From assembly GCA_030540075.1 (NCBI GenBank), contig JAUNWX010000003.1:1-64000 (forward strand): a DNA stretch of 64,000 nt, given 5' to 3'. Shown here in pieces: positions 8,032-16,628 of this stretch (within the stretch, counting starts at the first letter, position 1; each line of letters begins with the position of its first letter). A program made the translations under genes and the position numbers. Under the pieces are notes generated by a model. That model ran no database searches. It had not been told where the DNA came from and saw nothing but the letters and a program-made list of their open reading frames with translations. This DNA is from Lachnospiraceae bacterium. GTDB lineage: Bacteria; Bacillota; Clostridia; Lachnospirales; Lachnospiraceae.

Positions 8032-10045
8032 GCTGATTTCCTCCTTTCGCCCTGTAGTGTCCGCTTTCCAGCAGTTTCTGATTCTCCGGTGTATTCGGGA
8101 TCGCCGGCAGATGGATCGTGATCGTCGTGCCTTCATCCGGCTCGGAAACCGCCATCAGTCCATACTGTGCACCGAAGCGAATACGGATTCGATTGTGGAC
8201 ATTCACGAGTCCGACACCGGAACCGTGCTTCGGCACCCGCTTTCTCGATTCCTCATCGTCCTTCAGCAGATTTTCACAGACCTCCGGTGGCATACCATAG
8301 CCGTTGTCGCTCACGGCGATATAGATGTCGCCGACCGACATCGCCTGAATCATCTGCCTGTGTGCACGGCCGCCTGCATTGGCCTCTGCCGGATCCGGCT
8401 GCCGGGTCTTTTCGCTCTCCGCTGGCATCACGGCCTCCGGCTGCGCGTGCTCTGCAGCAGTACCCGGAGCTGCTGTACCCTTTTCGGCTGCCCCATCCGG
8501 GATCAGCCAGCCACGGATACGGATCTCGGCATCGTCATCCGGATCCATGTCCCCGACGCCATAATAGATGGCATTCTCGAGAATCGGCTGGATGATGAGC
8601 TTGACGCTGAGGTAGTCCCGGATGTTCTCATCGATGTCAAACACCACGGAGAAATTATTCTTATAGCGCACCTTCTGGATGTTCATATAGTTTTCCGCAT
8701 GCTTCAGCTCCTGCGCAAGCGGAATGATGTTCTTTCCACGGCTCAGGCTGATACGGAAGAGGCTCGCGAGCTGCGTCACCATGAAGACCGCTTCCTTGTT
8801 GTGCTCGCCCTCGATCATCCAGACGATGGAATCCAGGGTGTTGTAGAGGAAGTGCGGATTGATCTGCGACTGGAGCGCATCCATCTCCGACTTTCGCTTC
8901 TCCTCCTGCTCGACGACGATGTCCTCCATCAGCTGATTGATCCGCGTCATGGAACTGCGAAGGGTCCGGCCGAGATGCTCTACCTCTTCCGAGCCGCCCA
9001 CATAGATATCCTCCGGCACGACATCGCCGCCCTCCATCCGCTTGATGGAGCGGTTCAGCCGGTTCAGCGGCAGGGAAATCTGACGCGACACGATCTGATT
9101 CACGAAGATCATGACGAGGAGGGAGATCGACACGAGCAGGATCACGACGAAACGAAGGCTGCTCGCATCCACACCGTAGGCACTGGCCGGGATCACGGCG
9201 ATCATCTTCCAGCCGGTGTAGGAAACCGAGTTCAGCAGCACCTGGCGACGAGCACCGAGGTAAAGCTCCTGATGATGACCATCCTGATAGTGTGCCTCGT
9301 TGATGTTGTTCTCTGTGAGAATCCCGTAGTTGATCTGCATCTGCTTCGGATGATAGATGAGGCTGCCGCTCGAATCGGTCAGATAGATGTACTGACCGCT
9401 CGAATCCTGATTGATCCGCTCCATCATGCGCTCGATGGTGGAGTAGTTCATATCGACGAGGAGGACACCCATGGTCGGGGTTCCGTTTTCATAGATTTCG
9501 ACGGCGCGACTCAGAGAGATGACCCAGCGATAGCGATAGGCCGGATCCAGAAAGAGATTTTCGACATGCGGGGTGGAGAAATGCAGATTATCGGTCTTTC
9601 GAAGCGCCTCGGTAAACCAGCTCTGGGTCGTCACATCGAGATTTTCCTTCGTCGTGGCGATCGGCGAGGCTGAAATCAGCCGGCCATCTGCGGTAAAGAG
9701 CGCCATACTGACGAGATGCTCGAGGTGCGCTTCATAGATGAGGTCCATCTCTCGATCGATGCTGTCCGTGCTGAGATCTGCATTTTTGATGACATTATAA
9801 TATACCGCATCCGAGATGCGGCGCATATTGGCGAGGTAATCCTCGAGATTGATGACGGACTGCTGTACGATCTGCTCGGTGGATTCCACGGAGCTCGTCC
9901 GCATACGACGTGCAAACAGCTGATACAGGACCAGCCCCAGGATCATAAGCAGCACGAAGGAGATGATGGTGAAGGCCATCAGAATCGTTCCCTGGATGGT
10001 GTGAGGCAAAAAGCTTCGCTTCGCCTGCTTGCGAATCTTTTTCAT
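8024..10045 (-). CDS. YesM/LytS-type sensor histidine kinase
   Basis: 673 aa. Membrane segments at about 18-44 and 297-318 flank a ~250-residue extracellular Cache-like sensor domain. A HAMP linker (about 320-375) and a His_kinase domain follow, with phospho-acceptor His398 in QINPHFLYNTLDS. N box: QPILENAIYYG (Asn491). Glycine boxes: DNGYGM (580-585) and GSGVGLVNVH. Between the N and G1 boxes is an unusual insertion at about 516-570, rich in Ala, Pro and Glu, inside the ATP-binding fold. The ATG is preceded by AGGAGATACCT. It starts 19 bp after the response regulator gene and overlaps the anchored binding protein gene: one operon. Confidence 0.9.
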   Translation of the reverse strand: MKKIRKQAKRSFLPHTIQGTILMAFTIISFVLLMILGLVLYQLFARRMRTSSVESTEQIVQQSVINLEDYLANMRRISDAVYYNVIKNADLSTDSIDREMDLIYEAHLEHLVSMALFTADGRLISASPIATTKENLDVTTQSWFTEALRKTDNLHFSTPHVENLFLDPAYRYRWVISLSRAVEIYENGTPTMGVLLVDMNYSTIERMMERINQDSSGQYIYLTDSSGSLIYHPKQMQINYGILTENNINEAHYQDGHHQELYLGARRQVLLNSVSYTGWKMIAVIPASAYGVDASSLRFVVILLVSISLLVMIFVNQIVSRQISLPLNRLNRSIKRMEGGDVVPEDIYVGGSEEVEHLGRTLRSSMTRINQLMEDIVVEQEEKRKSEMDALQSQINPHFLYNTLDSIVWMIEGEHNKEAVFMVTQLASLFRISLSRGKNIIPLAQELKHAENYMNIQKVRYKNNFSVVFDIDENIRDYLSVKLIIQPILENAIYYGVGDMDPDDDAEIRIRGWLIPDGAAEKGTAAPGTAAEHAQPEAVMPAESEKTRQPDPAEANAGGRAHRQMIQAMSVGDIYIAVSDNGYGMPPEVCENLLKDDEESRKRVPKHGSGVGLVNVHNRIRIRFGAQYGLMAVSEPDEGTTITIHLPAIPNTPENQKLLESGHYRAKGGNQHV

Positions 10046-10064
10046 AGGTATCTCCTATTCGTCA

Positions 10065-11696
10065 TCAGGCAGGCGCGGTGCCGGCATGCTGCTGTGCCTT
10101 ATACTTCGACGGCGATACGCCGAATTTCTTTTTAAATGCATAGCTGAAGTAGTTCGGATCACTGTAGCCGACCGCTTCGGCGATCACATAGGTTTTCTCA
10201 TTTTCATCGAGCAGCATGTGGACCGCCCGATCCATACGGATATCCGTGAGGTAGTTGATAAAGGTCTTGCCCGTTTCCCGCTTGAAGACGGTCGAGAAGT
10301 ACGCCGCACTGATGCCGAGGAAATCACAGATGCTCTCGACGCTCAGATCCTTGTCGCTGTAATGCTCATGCACATACGCCTCTGCCTTCGCCACGAAGGT
10401 ACGCGTGCTGTCACTGTGCGATGCCCGGAGAAGCGCCTGCATCTTGTGGGCACTTTCCTTCATCCATGCACGCAGGGCCTCCAGGTCAAGGTGCTGTACC
10501 TTCTGAAAGAGGTCCTCATCCTTTCCGAAAACCTCTTCCATCGACAGATGATTCGCATTCACGAAGCGATGTCCCTCGGTCACGAGCTCCATCACGAAGA
10601 AGCGATACGCCTGCAGCGACGGATTGACCGGTGCCTCGGCGCTCAGAAACTGATCGATCTGATGATCGACTTCTTCCGGCGAATTCAGCTTGATGGCCTT
10701 GAACACCGGGTAGAAGCGGTCATCATTGTCCTCGGACGAACTCTCCGCCGCCACCTCCTTCTGGGTCTCCGGCGCCACCTCCATGATGTTGATTGCCTGT
10801 CCGCGGCCATAGATGACGCGGTAGGAAACCGCCTCCCGGGCACTCTCATAGGCTTCCGGCAGGTTCAGAAGGTGATTGACCGCACGACCGATGCCGGCGG
10901 TGATGGTCGCGTTCGACACATGCTTACTGAGACGACACAGCACCTGACAGTCATCCGTCAGCTTCGTCAGCGCCCCCGGCTGCTCGAACTGCACGATCAT
11001 CACCGTATCGCCGAGATAGGTGAAGAAGCGCGCATGCCACTTCGGATCGAGGTGCTCCTCCCAGAGCCGGCGCACCGACATCGTGATCAGCAGCGGATTG
11101 ATGCCCTCCGGCGCGAGGGAAACACTGTTGTGCAGGATCACCACACCGAAGTACGGACCGTCGAGGCTGATCTGATAGTCCATCATATCGCGACTGAGCG
11201 AATTCGCCGGCTCGCGTCCCTCGATGAGCGCCGTGCAGAAATTCTCCTGCAGGATCGGCAGACTCTCCATGTAATAGTTTTTCAGCATGTTGATGTTCTG
11301 CTTCTCGTCAAACTCCTGATCCAGCGATGCGTGGATGCGCTCAAACACGGCAGAGAGCTCATCCGCGTCGATCGGCTTCAGGATGTACTCCTCCGCCTCC
11401 AGACGGATGGCTTCCTTTGCGTACTCGAACTGGTCGAAGCCCGAGAAGATGATGATCTTGATGGTCGGATACTGCTCCTTCAGACGCCGGCTGAGCTCGA
11501 GTCCATCCATGAACGGCATCTTGATGTCCGTCATGACGACATCCGGCTGCTCCTCCTCGGCCATCTCCAGCGCTTCCAGTCCGTTGTGGGCATAGCCCTG
11601 TACCGTGAAGCCGAGCTTCTCCCAGTCCATCTTCCGGATGATCACCTGGATAACATCCTCCTCGTCATCCACCAGCATCACTCTGTATTTGTTCAA
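10065..11696 (-). CDS. YesN-type AraC-family response regulator
   Basis: 543 aa. Receiver domain with acidic pocket Asp10-Asp11, phospho-acceptor Asp57 (TDIKMPFMDG) and the conserved LKPID lysine. A middle region of ~300 residues is of the YesN type, and a C-terminal AraC helix-turn-helix pair (about 440-540) ends in the usual GYSDPNYFSYAFKKKFG. The start is inferred to be TTG at 11696, because GAGGGGAG lies six bases upstream and the receiver begins immediately (LNKYRVMLVDD); longer in-frame readings lack a ribosome site. First gene of the sensor operon; the likely targets are the mgl genes just upstream and perhaps its own operon. Confidence 0.9.
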   Translation of the reverse strand: MNKYRVMLVDDEEDVIQVIIRKMDWEKLGFTVQGYAHNGLEALEMAEEEQPDVVMTDIKMPFMDGLELSRRLKEQYPTIKIIIFSGFDQFEYAKEAIRLEAEEYILKPIDADELSAVFERIHASLDQEFDEKQNINMLKNYYMESLPILQENFCTALIEGREPANSLSRDMMDYQISLDGPYFGVVILHNSVSLAPEGINPLLITMSVRRLWEEHLDPKWHARFFTYLGDTVMIVQFEQPGALTKLTDDCQVLCRLSKHVSNATITAGIGRAVNHLLNLPEAYESAREAVSYRVIYGRGQAINIMEVAPETQKEVAAESSSEDNDDRFYPVFKAIKLNSPEEVDHQIDQFLSAEAPVNPSLQAYRFFVMELVTEGHRFVNANHLSMEEVFGKDEDLFQKVQHLDLEALRAWMKESAHKMQALLRASHSDSTRTFVAKAEAYVHEHYSDKDLSVESICDFLGISAAYFSTVFKRETGKTFINYLTDIRMDRAVHMLLDENEKTYVIAEAVGYSDPNYFSYAFKKKFGVSPSKYKAQQHAGTAPA

Positions 11697-11817
11697 TGCA
11701 AACTCCCCTCTGCCATCACATCCTGTTCGCATCCCGAAAGGCCTGTTCCCTCCCGCGTGCGACCGAAACATACCGAACGCAGCGTTGCGCTTCGTTTACC
11801 TCCACGCGGCGCAATGC

Positions 11818-12216
11818 TCAGTCCTCCACCTTCTGATGGTGGTCGAGATTTCCGTACTTGTCTTCGATTTTCTTAAAACGATAGAAGGTCACCGCGATGG
11901 ACAGAATCATAAACAGAAGGCCCATCAGACCATCATACTGACTCACCACCTCCATCACGAAGATGCAGGCACCGAACATCAGCACGAGGATGCCCATCTC
12001 ACGGGTATACGGCAGCAGATTCTCCTCTTTCACCTTTCCCCACTCCTTCGGACGGATAAAATCCGGGTCATGGAAAACGAGCAGCTTCACTGCGCAGTAG
12101 ATCACCAGCACACCGAGTACGAGCTGCACACCGTGCTGGCTGAGGAAAAAAGCGACCGGATCGTTCGTCACCGGATCCGAAGCCGTCTGTGCAAGAACTG
12201 TCATGTGATATGTCAT
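11818..12216 (-). CDS. Small membrane protein of unknown function
   Basis: 132 aa with three hydrophobic segments (about 29-47, 71-91 and 95-111) and a charged C-terminus (KKIEDKYGNLDHHQKVED). I do not recognise a named family. It lies between the mgl importer operon and the sensor operon, all on the same strand. A terminator separates it from mglC, and 121 bp separate it from the response regulator. Membrane placement and position would suit an accessory role in the sugar system, but nothing in the sequence proves that. Confidence 0.6.
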   Translation of the reverse strand: MTYHMTVLAQTASDPVTNDPVAFFLSQHGVQLVLGVLVIYCAVKLLVFHDPDFIRPKEWGKVKEENLLPYTREMGILVLMFGACIFVMEVVSQYDGLMGLLFMILSIAVTFYRFKKIEDKYGNLDHHQKVED

Positions 12217-12329
12217 AGAAACCTCTCTTTAACTGTGTCAGGTCGTGGGGCAGCCCCCGAACGTTTATCTTAAGAAAAACTTAATAGGGTCAGACCCCCT
12301 TACGAAATTCTTAAGCTCGATACAAAAAT

Positions 12330-12353
12330 GGACTGTGGCAATCGCCACAGCCC
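12330..12353 (-). terminator. Terminator of the mgl operon
   Basis: Stem 12330-12339 with 12344-12353 (one mismatch), loop AATC, followed on the - strand by ATTTTTG. The rest of the 12217-12384 gap holds the palindromic GGGTCAGACCC (12285-12295) and two CTTAAG sites, and presumably the promoter of the small membrane protein gene. Confidence 0.8.
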
Positions 12354-12384
12354 ATATTATAGACGATAGAAATCGTTCGCTCAA

Positions 12385-13389
12385 TTACTTCTTCTGTACG
12401 TACTTTCTGATATCGAGAGAAATTGCGACGAAGATAACGATACCGATCGCGATGTACTGAGAGTTTGCATCGACACCGAGGAACTGAAGAGCAACCTTCA
12501 GGAGCTCGAGGACGGCAACACCGATGATGGCGGAGGAAACCTTACCACGACCACCGGTTACAGATACACCACCGAGGGCGCAGGCTGCGATACCTTCCAT
12601 CTCGTAGGAAAGACCCGTATTGATGGATGCACCACCGGCCTTTGCACCGAGCATGAAGCCTGCCATTGCGAAGAAAGCAGATGCCTTCGCATAGATGAGA
12701 ACGAGTGTAAGTTTTACAGGAACACCGGCAACCTCTGCGGCCTGTGCATTGCCACCGATGGCATACATGTACTTACCATGACGGGTCATGTTGTAGATGA
12801 ACCAGGTGATCGCTGCCATGGCGATGGCCATCCAGATCAGGAAGCTCAGGCCCAGGAAACGACCGGTAGAGAACTTGGTGTAGCTGGTGATATAGCCACC
12901 AAGCGGTGTAGCGCCGGTGTAGATCAGACCGAGGCCATAGATGATCTCCATCATCGCCAGTGTGGAAATGAATGGAGGAACACTCAGATAAGCGATAAAC
13001 CATCCGGTGATGGCACCGAAGCATCCGCAGATGATCATGACAACCAGTAATACGATAAACGGATTCAGCGGTGTGATGTTTGCCAGGAAGCCTTCCTTGA
13101 AGAAACGGCCTGCATAATCCTGCTTCTGAAGAAGTGTACCGGCGATACATGCACCGAAGCCGACCATACGTCCACCGGAAAGATCACATCCTCCGGTGAT
13201 AACGCAGCCTGAAATACCGAGCGCGATAACCAGTCTGTAGGACATGTTTGCGAGGAGGTTCAGGAAGTTGTTGGCAGTTAAGAAGTTCTTCGTTGTTAAT
13301 CCTGTGTAGATAACGAGGATGAACATAACGATGATAACACCGTTGTTAATGAGAAAATCCGTGATTTTCTTTTTCTGTGACTTTTGCAT
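12385..13389 (-). CDS. mglC: Sugar ABC transporter permease (galactose/methyl-galactoside type)
   Basis: 334-aa polytopic permease of the BPD_transp_2 family (RbsC/MglC/XylH), with about eight to ten membrane segments. Diagnostic phrases include SGCVITGGCDLSGGRMVGF, GATPLGGY and GIAACALGGVSVTGGRGKV, the last being the coupling region facing the ATPase. It forms the membrane channel of the importer with MglA and receives sugar from MglB. It is the last gene of the operon, 31 bp after mglA, and is followed by a terminator. Confidence 0.9.
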   Translation of the reverse strand: MQKSQKKKITDFLINNGVIIVMFILVIYTGLTTKNFLTANNFLNLLANMSYRLVIALGISGCVITGGCDLSGGRMVGFGACIAGTLLQKQDYAGRFFKEGFLANITPLNPFIVLLVVMIICGCFGAITGWFIAYLSVPPFISTLAMMEIIYGLGLIYTGATPLGGYITSYTKFSTGRFLGLSFLIWMAIAMAAITWFIYNMTRHGKYMYAIGGNAQAAEVAGVPVKLTLVLIYAKASAFFAMAGFMLGAKAGGASINTGLSYEMEGIAACALGGVSVTGGRGKVSSAIIGVAVLELLKVALQFLGVDANSQYIAIGIVIFVAISLDIRKYVQKK

Positions 13390-13420
13390 TTTATTTCCCC
13401 TTTATTCTATCGAATCAGAA

Positions 13421-14929
13421 TCAGAACTGCGTTGCGAAGGACATTACCTTCTCCTGCGTCATATCTTCCTTCTGATCAATCTCACCTGTGATCTTACCAT
13501 TACACATTACATATACACGATCGGCCATGCCGAGAAGCTCCGGCATTTCGGAGGAAATCATGATGATCGACTTGCCCTGATCGGCGAGCTGCTCCATGAT
13601 CTCATAAATCTCGTGCTTGGCACCGACGTCGATACCTCTGGTCGGCTCATCCATGATCAGGATCTCCGGATCATTTGCGAGCCATCTCGATACGATAACC
13701 TTCTGCTGATTACCACCGGAGAGGTTCTCGATATGCTGCTGCATACTCGGTGTCTTAATCGAAAGCTGCTTGATACTGTCATCTACGATCTTATTGATCG
13801 TCGGGTGATCCAGGATGAAGCCTGCCTTCAGGTGCTTGTTGTAAATGGAAATACCCGTGTTATCCTTGATGGACAGGCATCCGAAGATACCATTGCCACG
13901 ACGGTCCTCGGTGATCATACCGAGACCTGCATCCATCGCGTCTCTCGAACGCTTGATCTTTACTTCCTTGCCATGCATCTTGATGGTGCCGGAAGAGAGA
14001 TGACGGATACCGAAGAGGCCCTCCATGAGCTCGGTTCTCTGTGCACCAACCAGTCCACCGAAACCGAGGATCTCACCCTTACGGATGTTGAAGCTGCAAT
14101 CCTGGAAGGACTTCGCGTGAATCGAGGAAAGATGCTCTGCCTCGAGGATGACGTCACCGATCTCATGTACGTGATCCGGATAAACCTTCGTGAGCTCACG
14201 ACCTACCATCTTCGCGATGATATCGTCGGTGCTCATCTCGGCTGCCGGCCAGGTACCGACATAGGTACCATCTCGCATGACGGTGATGTCATCGGCGATC
14301 CGCTTGATCTCATCCATCTTATGAGAGATGTAGATCATCGCAACGCCCTTATCACGCAGCTGGTTCATAACCTTGAAGAGGAAATCTACTTCCTTATCAG
14401 AAAGCGAGGAAGTCGGCTCATCGAAGATGATGACTCTCGCCTCATGGGAAACCGCCTTCGCGATCTCGACCATCTGCATCTGTCCGATGGAGAGCGAGCC
14501 GAGCAGCGCCTTCGGATTATAGTCAAGGCCCAGCTCCTTCAGCCAGCGATCGGTCTCTTCGAACATCTTCTTGTGATCGATCACCTGTAAAGGACCATAC
14601 TTATGTACCGGGAAACGTCCCATGTACATATTCTCCGCGATGTTACGTGCCGGTATCGGCTGCAGCTCCTGATGCACCATGGCAACACCCTTCGCCATCG
14701 CATCATCCGGGTCTGTAATCGTCGTCTTCTCGCCATCCAGGTAGATTTCACCCTCATCCATGTGATAGATACCGAAAAGGCACTTCATCAGTGTGGACTT
14801 TCCGGCACCATTCTCTCCCATGAGTGCGTGAACTGTACCCGGGAGAACAGCGAGGTTAGCGTGATCCAGCGCTTTTACACCGGGGAATGACTTACACACA
14901 TTCCGTAATTCCAGTTTATACTCCGCCAT
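13421..14929 (-). CDS. mglA: Sugar ABC transporter ATP-binding protein, two ATPase domains
   Basis: 502 aa, the length expected for fused double-ATPase proteins of the MglA/RbsA family. The first domain has Walker A GENGAGKST and the linker motif LSIGQMQMVEIAK. The second domain has the degenerate P-loop normal for the family (GGLVGAQRTEL) and the linker LSGGNQQKVIVSRWL, with EPTRGIDVGAK after Walker B. The start is the ATG at 14929, with GGAGGG just before it; a TTG four codons upstream overlaps that ribosome site and is rejected. It powers the importer with MglC. Confidence 0.9.
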   Translation of the reverse strand: MAEYKLELRNVCKSFPGVKALDHANLAVLPGTVHALMGENGAGKSTLMKCLFGIYHMDEGEIYLDGEKTTITDPDDAMAKGVAMVHQELQPIPARNIAENMYMGRFPVHKYGPLQVIDHKKMFEETDRWLKELGLDYNPKALLGSLSIGQMQMVEIAKAVSHEARVIIFDEPTSSLSDKEVDFLFKVMNQLRDKGVAMIYISHKMDEIKRIADDITVMRDGTYVGTWPAAEMSTDDIIAKMVGRELTKVYPDHVHEIGDVILEAEHLSSIHAKSFQDCSFNIRKGEILGFGGLVGAQRTELMEGLFGIRHLSSGTIKMHGKEVKIKRSRDAMDAGLGMITEDRRGNGIFGCLSIKDNTGISIYNKHLKAGFILDHPTINKIVDDSIKQLSIKTPSMQQHIENLSGGNQQKVIVSRWLANDPEILIMDEPTRGIDVGAKHEIYEIMEQLADQGKSIIMISSEMPELLGMADRVYVMCNGKITGEIDQKEDMTQEKVMSFATQF

Positions 14930-14957
14930 TTTGCCCTCCAAGCATTAAATAATGGGT

Positions 14958-14997
14958 TTAAAAAACGGGTGGGGCGCAGCTCGTGCACCCGCACCCA
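14958..14997 (-). terminator. Intra-operon attenuator hairpin between mglB and mglA
   Basis: On the - strand a GC-rich imperfect stem (GGGTGCGGGTGC paired with GCGCCCCACCC, 14967-14997) is followed by TTTTTT (14961-14966). It lies in the 107-bp gap after mglB. Partial termination here would give more binding protein than ATPase and permease, a common arrangement in ABC importers. Confidence 0.6.
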
Positions 14998-15036
14998 TTC
15001 CTATGTACTACGTTAAATTCTTACGAATCTTTCGGA

Positions 15037-16152
15037 TTAACCAAGAGAAGCAAGAACGTCGTCAACGTTGTCGGTGGTTACCTTTACGTAATCGCAGCCG
15101 ATGTAGTGCTCATTGTCGCCGCCGGTGATGTACTTAACAGCTGCATCTGCTGCGGAGTGAGACTGAGAAATGTGATCGTTGAATACAGTACCGGTCTGCT
15201 TGCCAGCCTTAACGTTGTCGCAAGCCTCCTGAAGAGCATCAACACCTACAAGGTAAACGTCTGTACCAACGGTCTCGCCTGCTGCCTCGATTGCCTGCAG
15301 AGCGCCGAGAGCCATCGCATCGTTGTTACAGAAAACAACCTCGATGTCCTTGCCGTGCTGTGCAAGAGAGTTTGCAACGAGAGACTGTGCCTGTGCCTGA
15401 TCCCAGTTACCAACCTGATCGTCAAGCTGCTCAACCTCGATGCCGGCATCCTTAAGAGCCTTTACAGAGAACTCTGTTCTGTACTGAGCATCTACGTTCT
15501 CCGGGTCACCCTCGATCATGATGTAGGAAACCTTGCCATCGCCGTTGATATCGCCGTGGTTGTCGAGGTCAGCGATGATCTCGCCCTGCATCGTACCGGA
15601 CTGACGAGCGTCACATCCTACGTAGCAGACCTTCATGTTCTCATCTGCCCATCTCTGCTCTTCCTGAGCATCCGGCTCTCTGTTGATGTATACGAGCGGA
15701 ATGTTTGCTGCGGTTACCATATCGGTGATGGTTGCTGCGGAAGAAGAGTTAACCGGGTTGATGATGAGACAGTCAACACCCTTGGTGATGAAGTTCTGAA
15801 TCTGGTTGGTCTGTGTAGCCTGGTCGTTTGCACCATCCATGATCTCGATGTTCTCTGCCTTGAAGCCGAGGGATACGAGATAGTCCTGAAGCTCATTTCT
15901 GAAAAGGGTCATGAAGTTATCAGAGAACTGATAGATACATACGCCGACCTTCTTATCGGAAAGATCTGCATCGGTTGCAGCTGCGGCTGCCTCCGTTGCT
16001 GCCTCAGAAGCTGCCTCGGTAGCGGCTGCAGTGGTCTCTGCTGCTGCAGTTGTAGCTGCTGCAGTAGTCTCTGCAGGCTTCGAGCTGCCACATCCTGCGA
16101 GCATCGAAACTGCCATTGCTGAAACGGTAAGTAAGCTAAGTGCCTTCTTCAT
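15037..16152 (-). CDS. mglB: Galactose/glucose-binding lipoprotein
   Basis: 371 aa. Signal peptide with lipobox Cys21 (SMLAGC), then a ~40-residue Ala/Thr/Glu linker (about 25-62), then a type I periplasmic-binding fold. A DINGDG loop matches the calcium site of galactose/glucose-binding proteins, and CNNDAMALGALQA is a family hallmark. It delivers hexose to MglC/MglA. A TATAAT box lies about 60 bp upstream of the start and AGGAGG precedes the ATG. First gene of the mglBAC operon; the sensor operon downstream encodes a close relative. Confidence 0.92.
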   Translation of the reverse strand: MKKALSLLTVSAMAVSMLAGCGSSKPAETTAAATTAAAETTAAATEAASEAATEAAAAATDADLSDKKVGVCIYQFSDNFMTLFRNELQDYLVSLGFKAENIEIMDGANDQATQTNQIQNFITKGVDCLIINPVNSSSAATITDMVTAANIPLVYINREPDAQEEQRWADENMKVCYVGCDARQSGTMQGEIIADLDNHGDINGDGKVSYIMIEGDPENVDAQYRTEFSVKALKDAGIEVEQLDDQVGNWDQAQAQSLVANSLAQHGKDIEVVFCNNDAMALGALQAIEAAGETVGTDVYLVGVDALQEACDNVKAGKQTGTVFNDHISQSHSAADAAVKYITGGDNEHYIGCDYVKVTTDNVDDVLASLG

Positions 16153-16396
16153 AATAATCCAATCCTCCTATGATTGTCTGTTCTCGACGGGACTCCCCCG
16201 TCCTTTTGATCATATTATATGGAGATGTTATGGCTGATAGAATAGAGAATCCTTCTTTTCATCTTGAAAATTCTTTGATTCCTTTGTTTATTTTTTCTCA
16301 GATTTTCTTATTTTTCCTTTCCGGATTCATGCAATATGTGCTTAATCGCTTTGAAAGTCCGTGATTTCACAAAGTTCTTTCGTAAAAATCACCATA
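16153..16396 (-). promoter_or_regulatory. mglB leader and promoter region
   Basis: On the - strand, TATAAT (16214-16219) is a strong -10; the hexamer 17 bp upstream (TTCTAT) is a poor -35, as expected for an activator-dependent promoter. A short hairpin, GACGGG with CCCGTC (16186-16202), lies in the leader. The remainder to 16396 is AT-rich, with A/T tracts that could bind the AraC-type regulator. No gene is seen. Confidence 0.55.
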
Positions 16397-16627
16397 ACAG
16401 AACCCCGGAGGACTGCCACTGGAAACCATACGTAGAGTTCGTGAATAAATCCAAATCGGGCCCTTAGAACCAGTTAGAGTAATTTTTCCTTAGCACCCGC
16501 TGCAACGCTGAGTTTTCATAAAGAAAACTCAGTGATTGCAGAGGGCTTACTGGTTCTTAGGGCCCGATTTGTGATTTTTCCGAACTCGAAGTACTGTGTT
16601 TCCAGTGGCAGCCCTCCGGGGTTCTGT
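16397..16627. repeat. Large palindromic structured element, long form, copy 2
   Basis: Same architecture as 5618-5850. Outer stem: 15 nt at 16397-16411 with 16613-16627, continued by GCCACTGG (16415-16422) with CCAGTGGC (16602-16609). Second stem: 22 nt at 16453-16474 with 16549-16570, with a single T-T mismatch at the same place as copy 1. Central GCTGAGTTTTC hairpin and ATTGCAGAGGGC block are conserved. Most stem bases differ from copy 1 but pairing is kept. It ends one base before the stop codon of the leftward glycosyltransferase gene. No T run follows. Confidence 0.8.
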
Positions 16628-16628
16628 G

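Noticed and set aside
8024..8136. Longer start for the anchored sugar-binding protein, inside the kinase gene
   Set aside because: The extra 35 residues are Arg-rich frame-shadow sequence, and AAGGAGG lies just before the ATG at 8031.
12285..12295. GGGTCAGACCC as a specific regulatory site
   Set aside because: This short palindrome is common in bacterial intergenic DNA and has no promoter context here.
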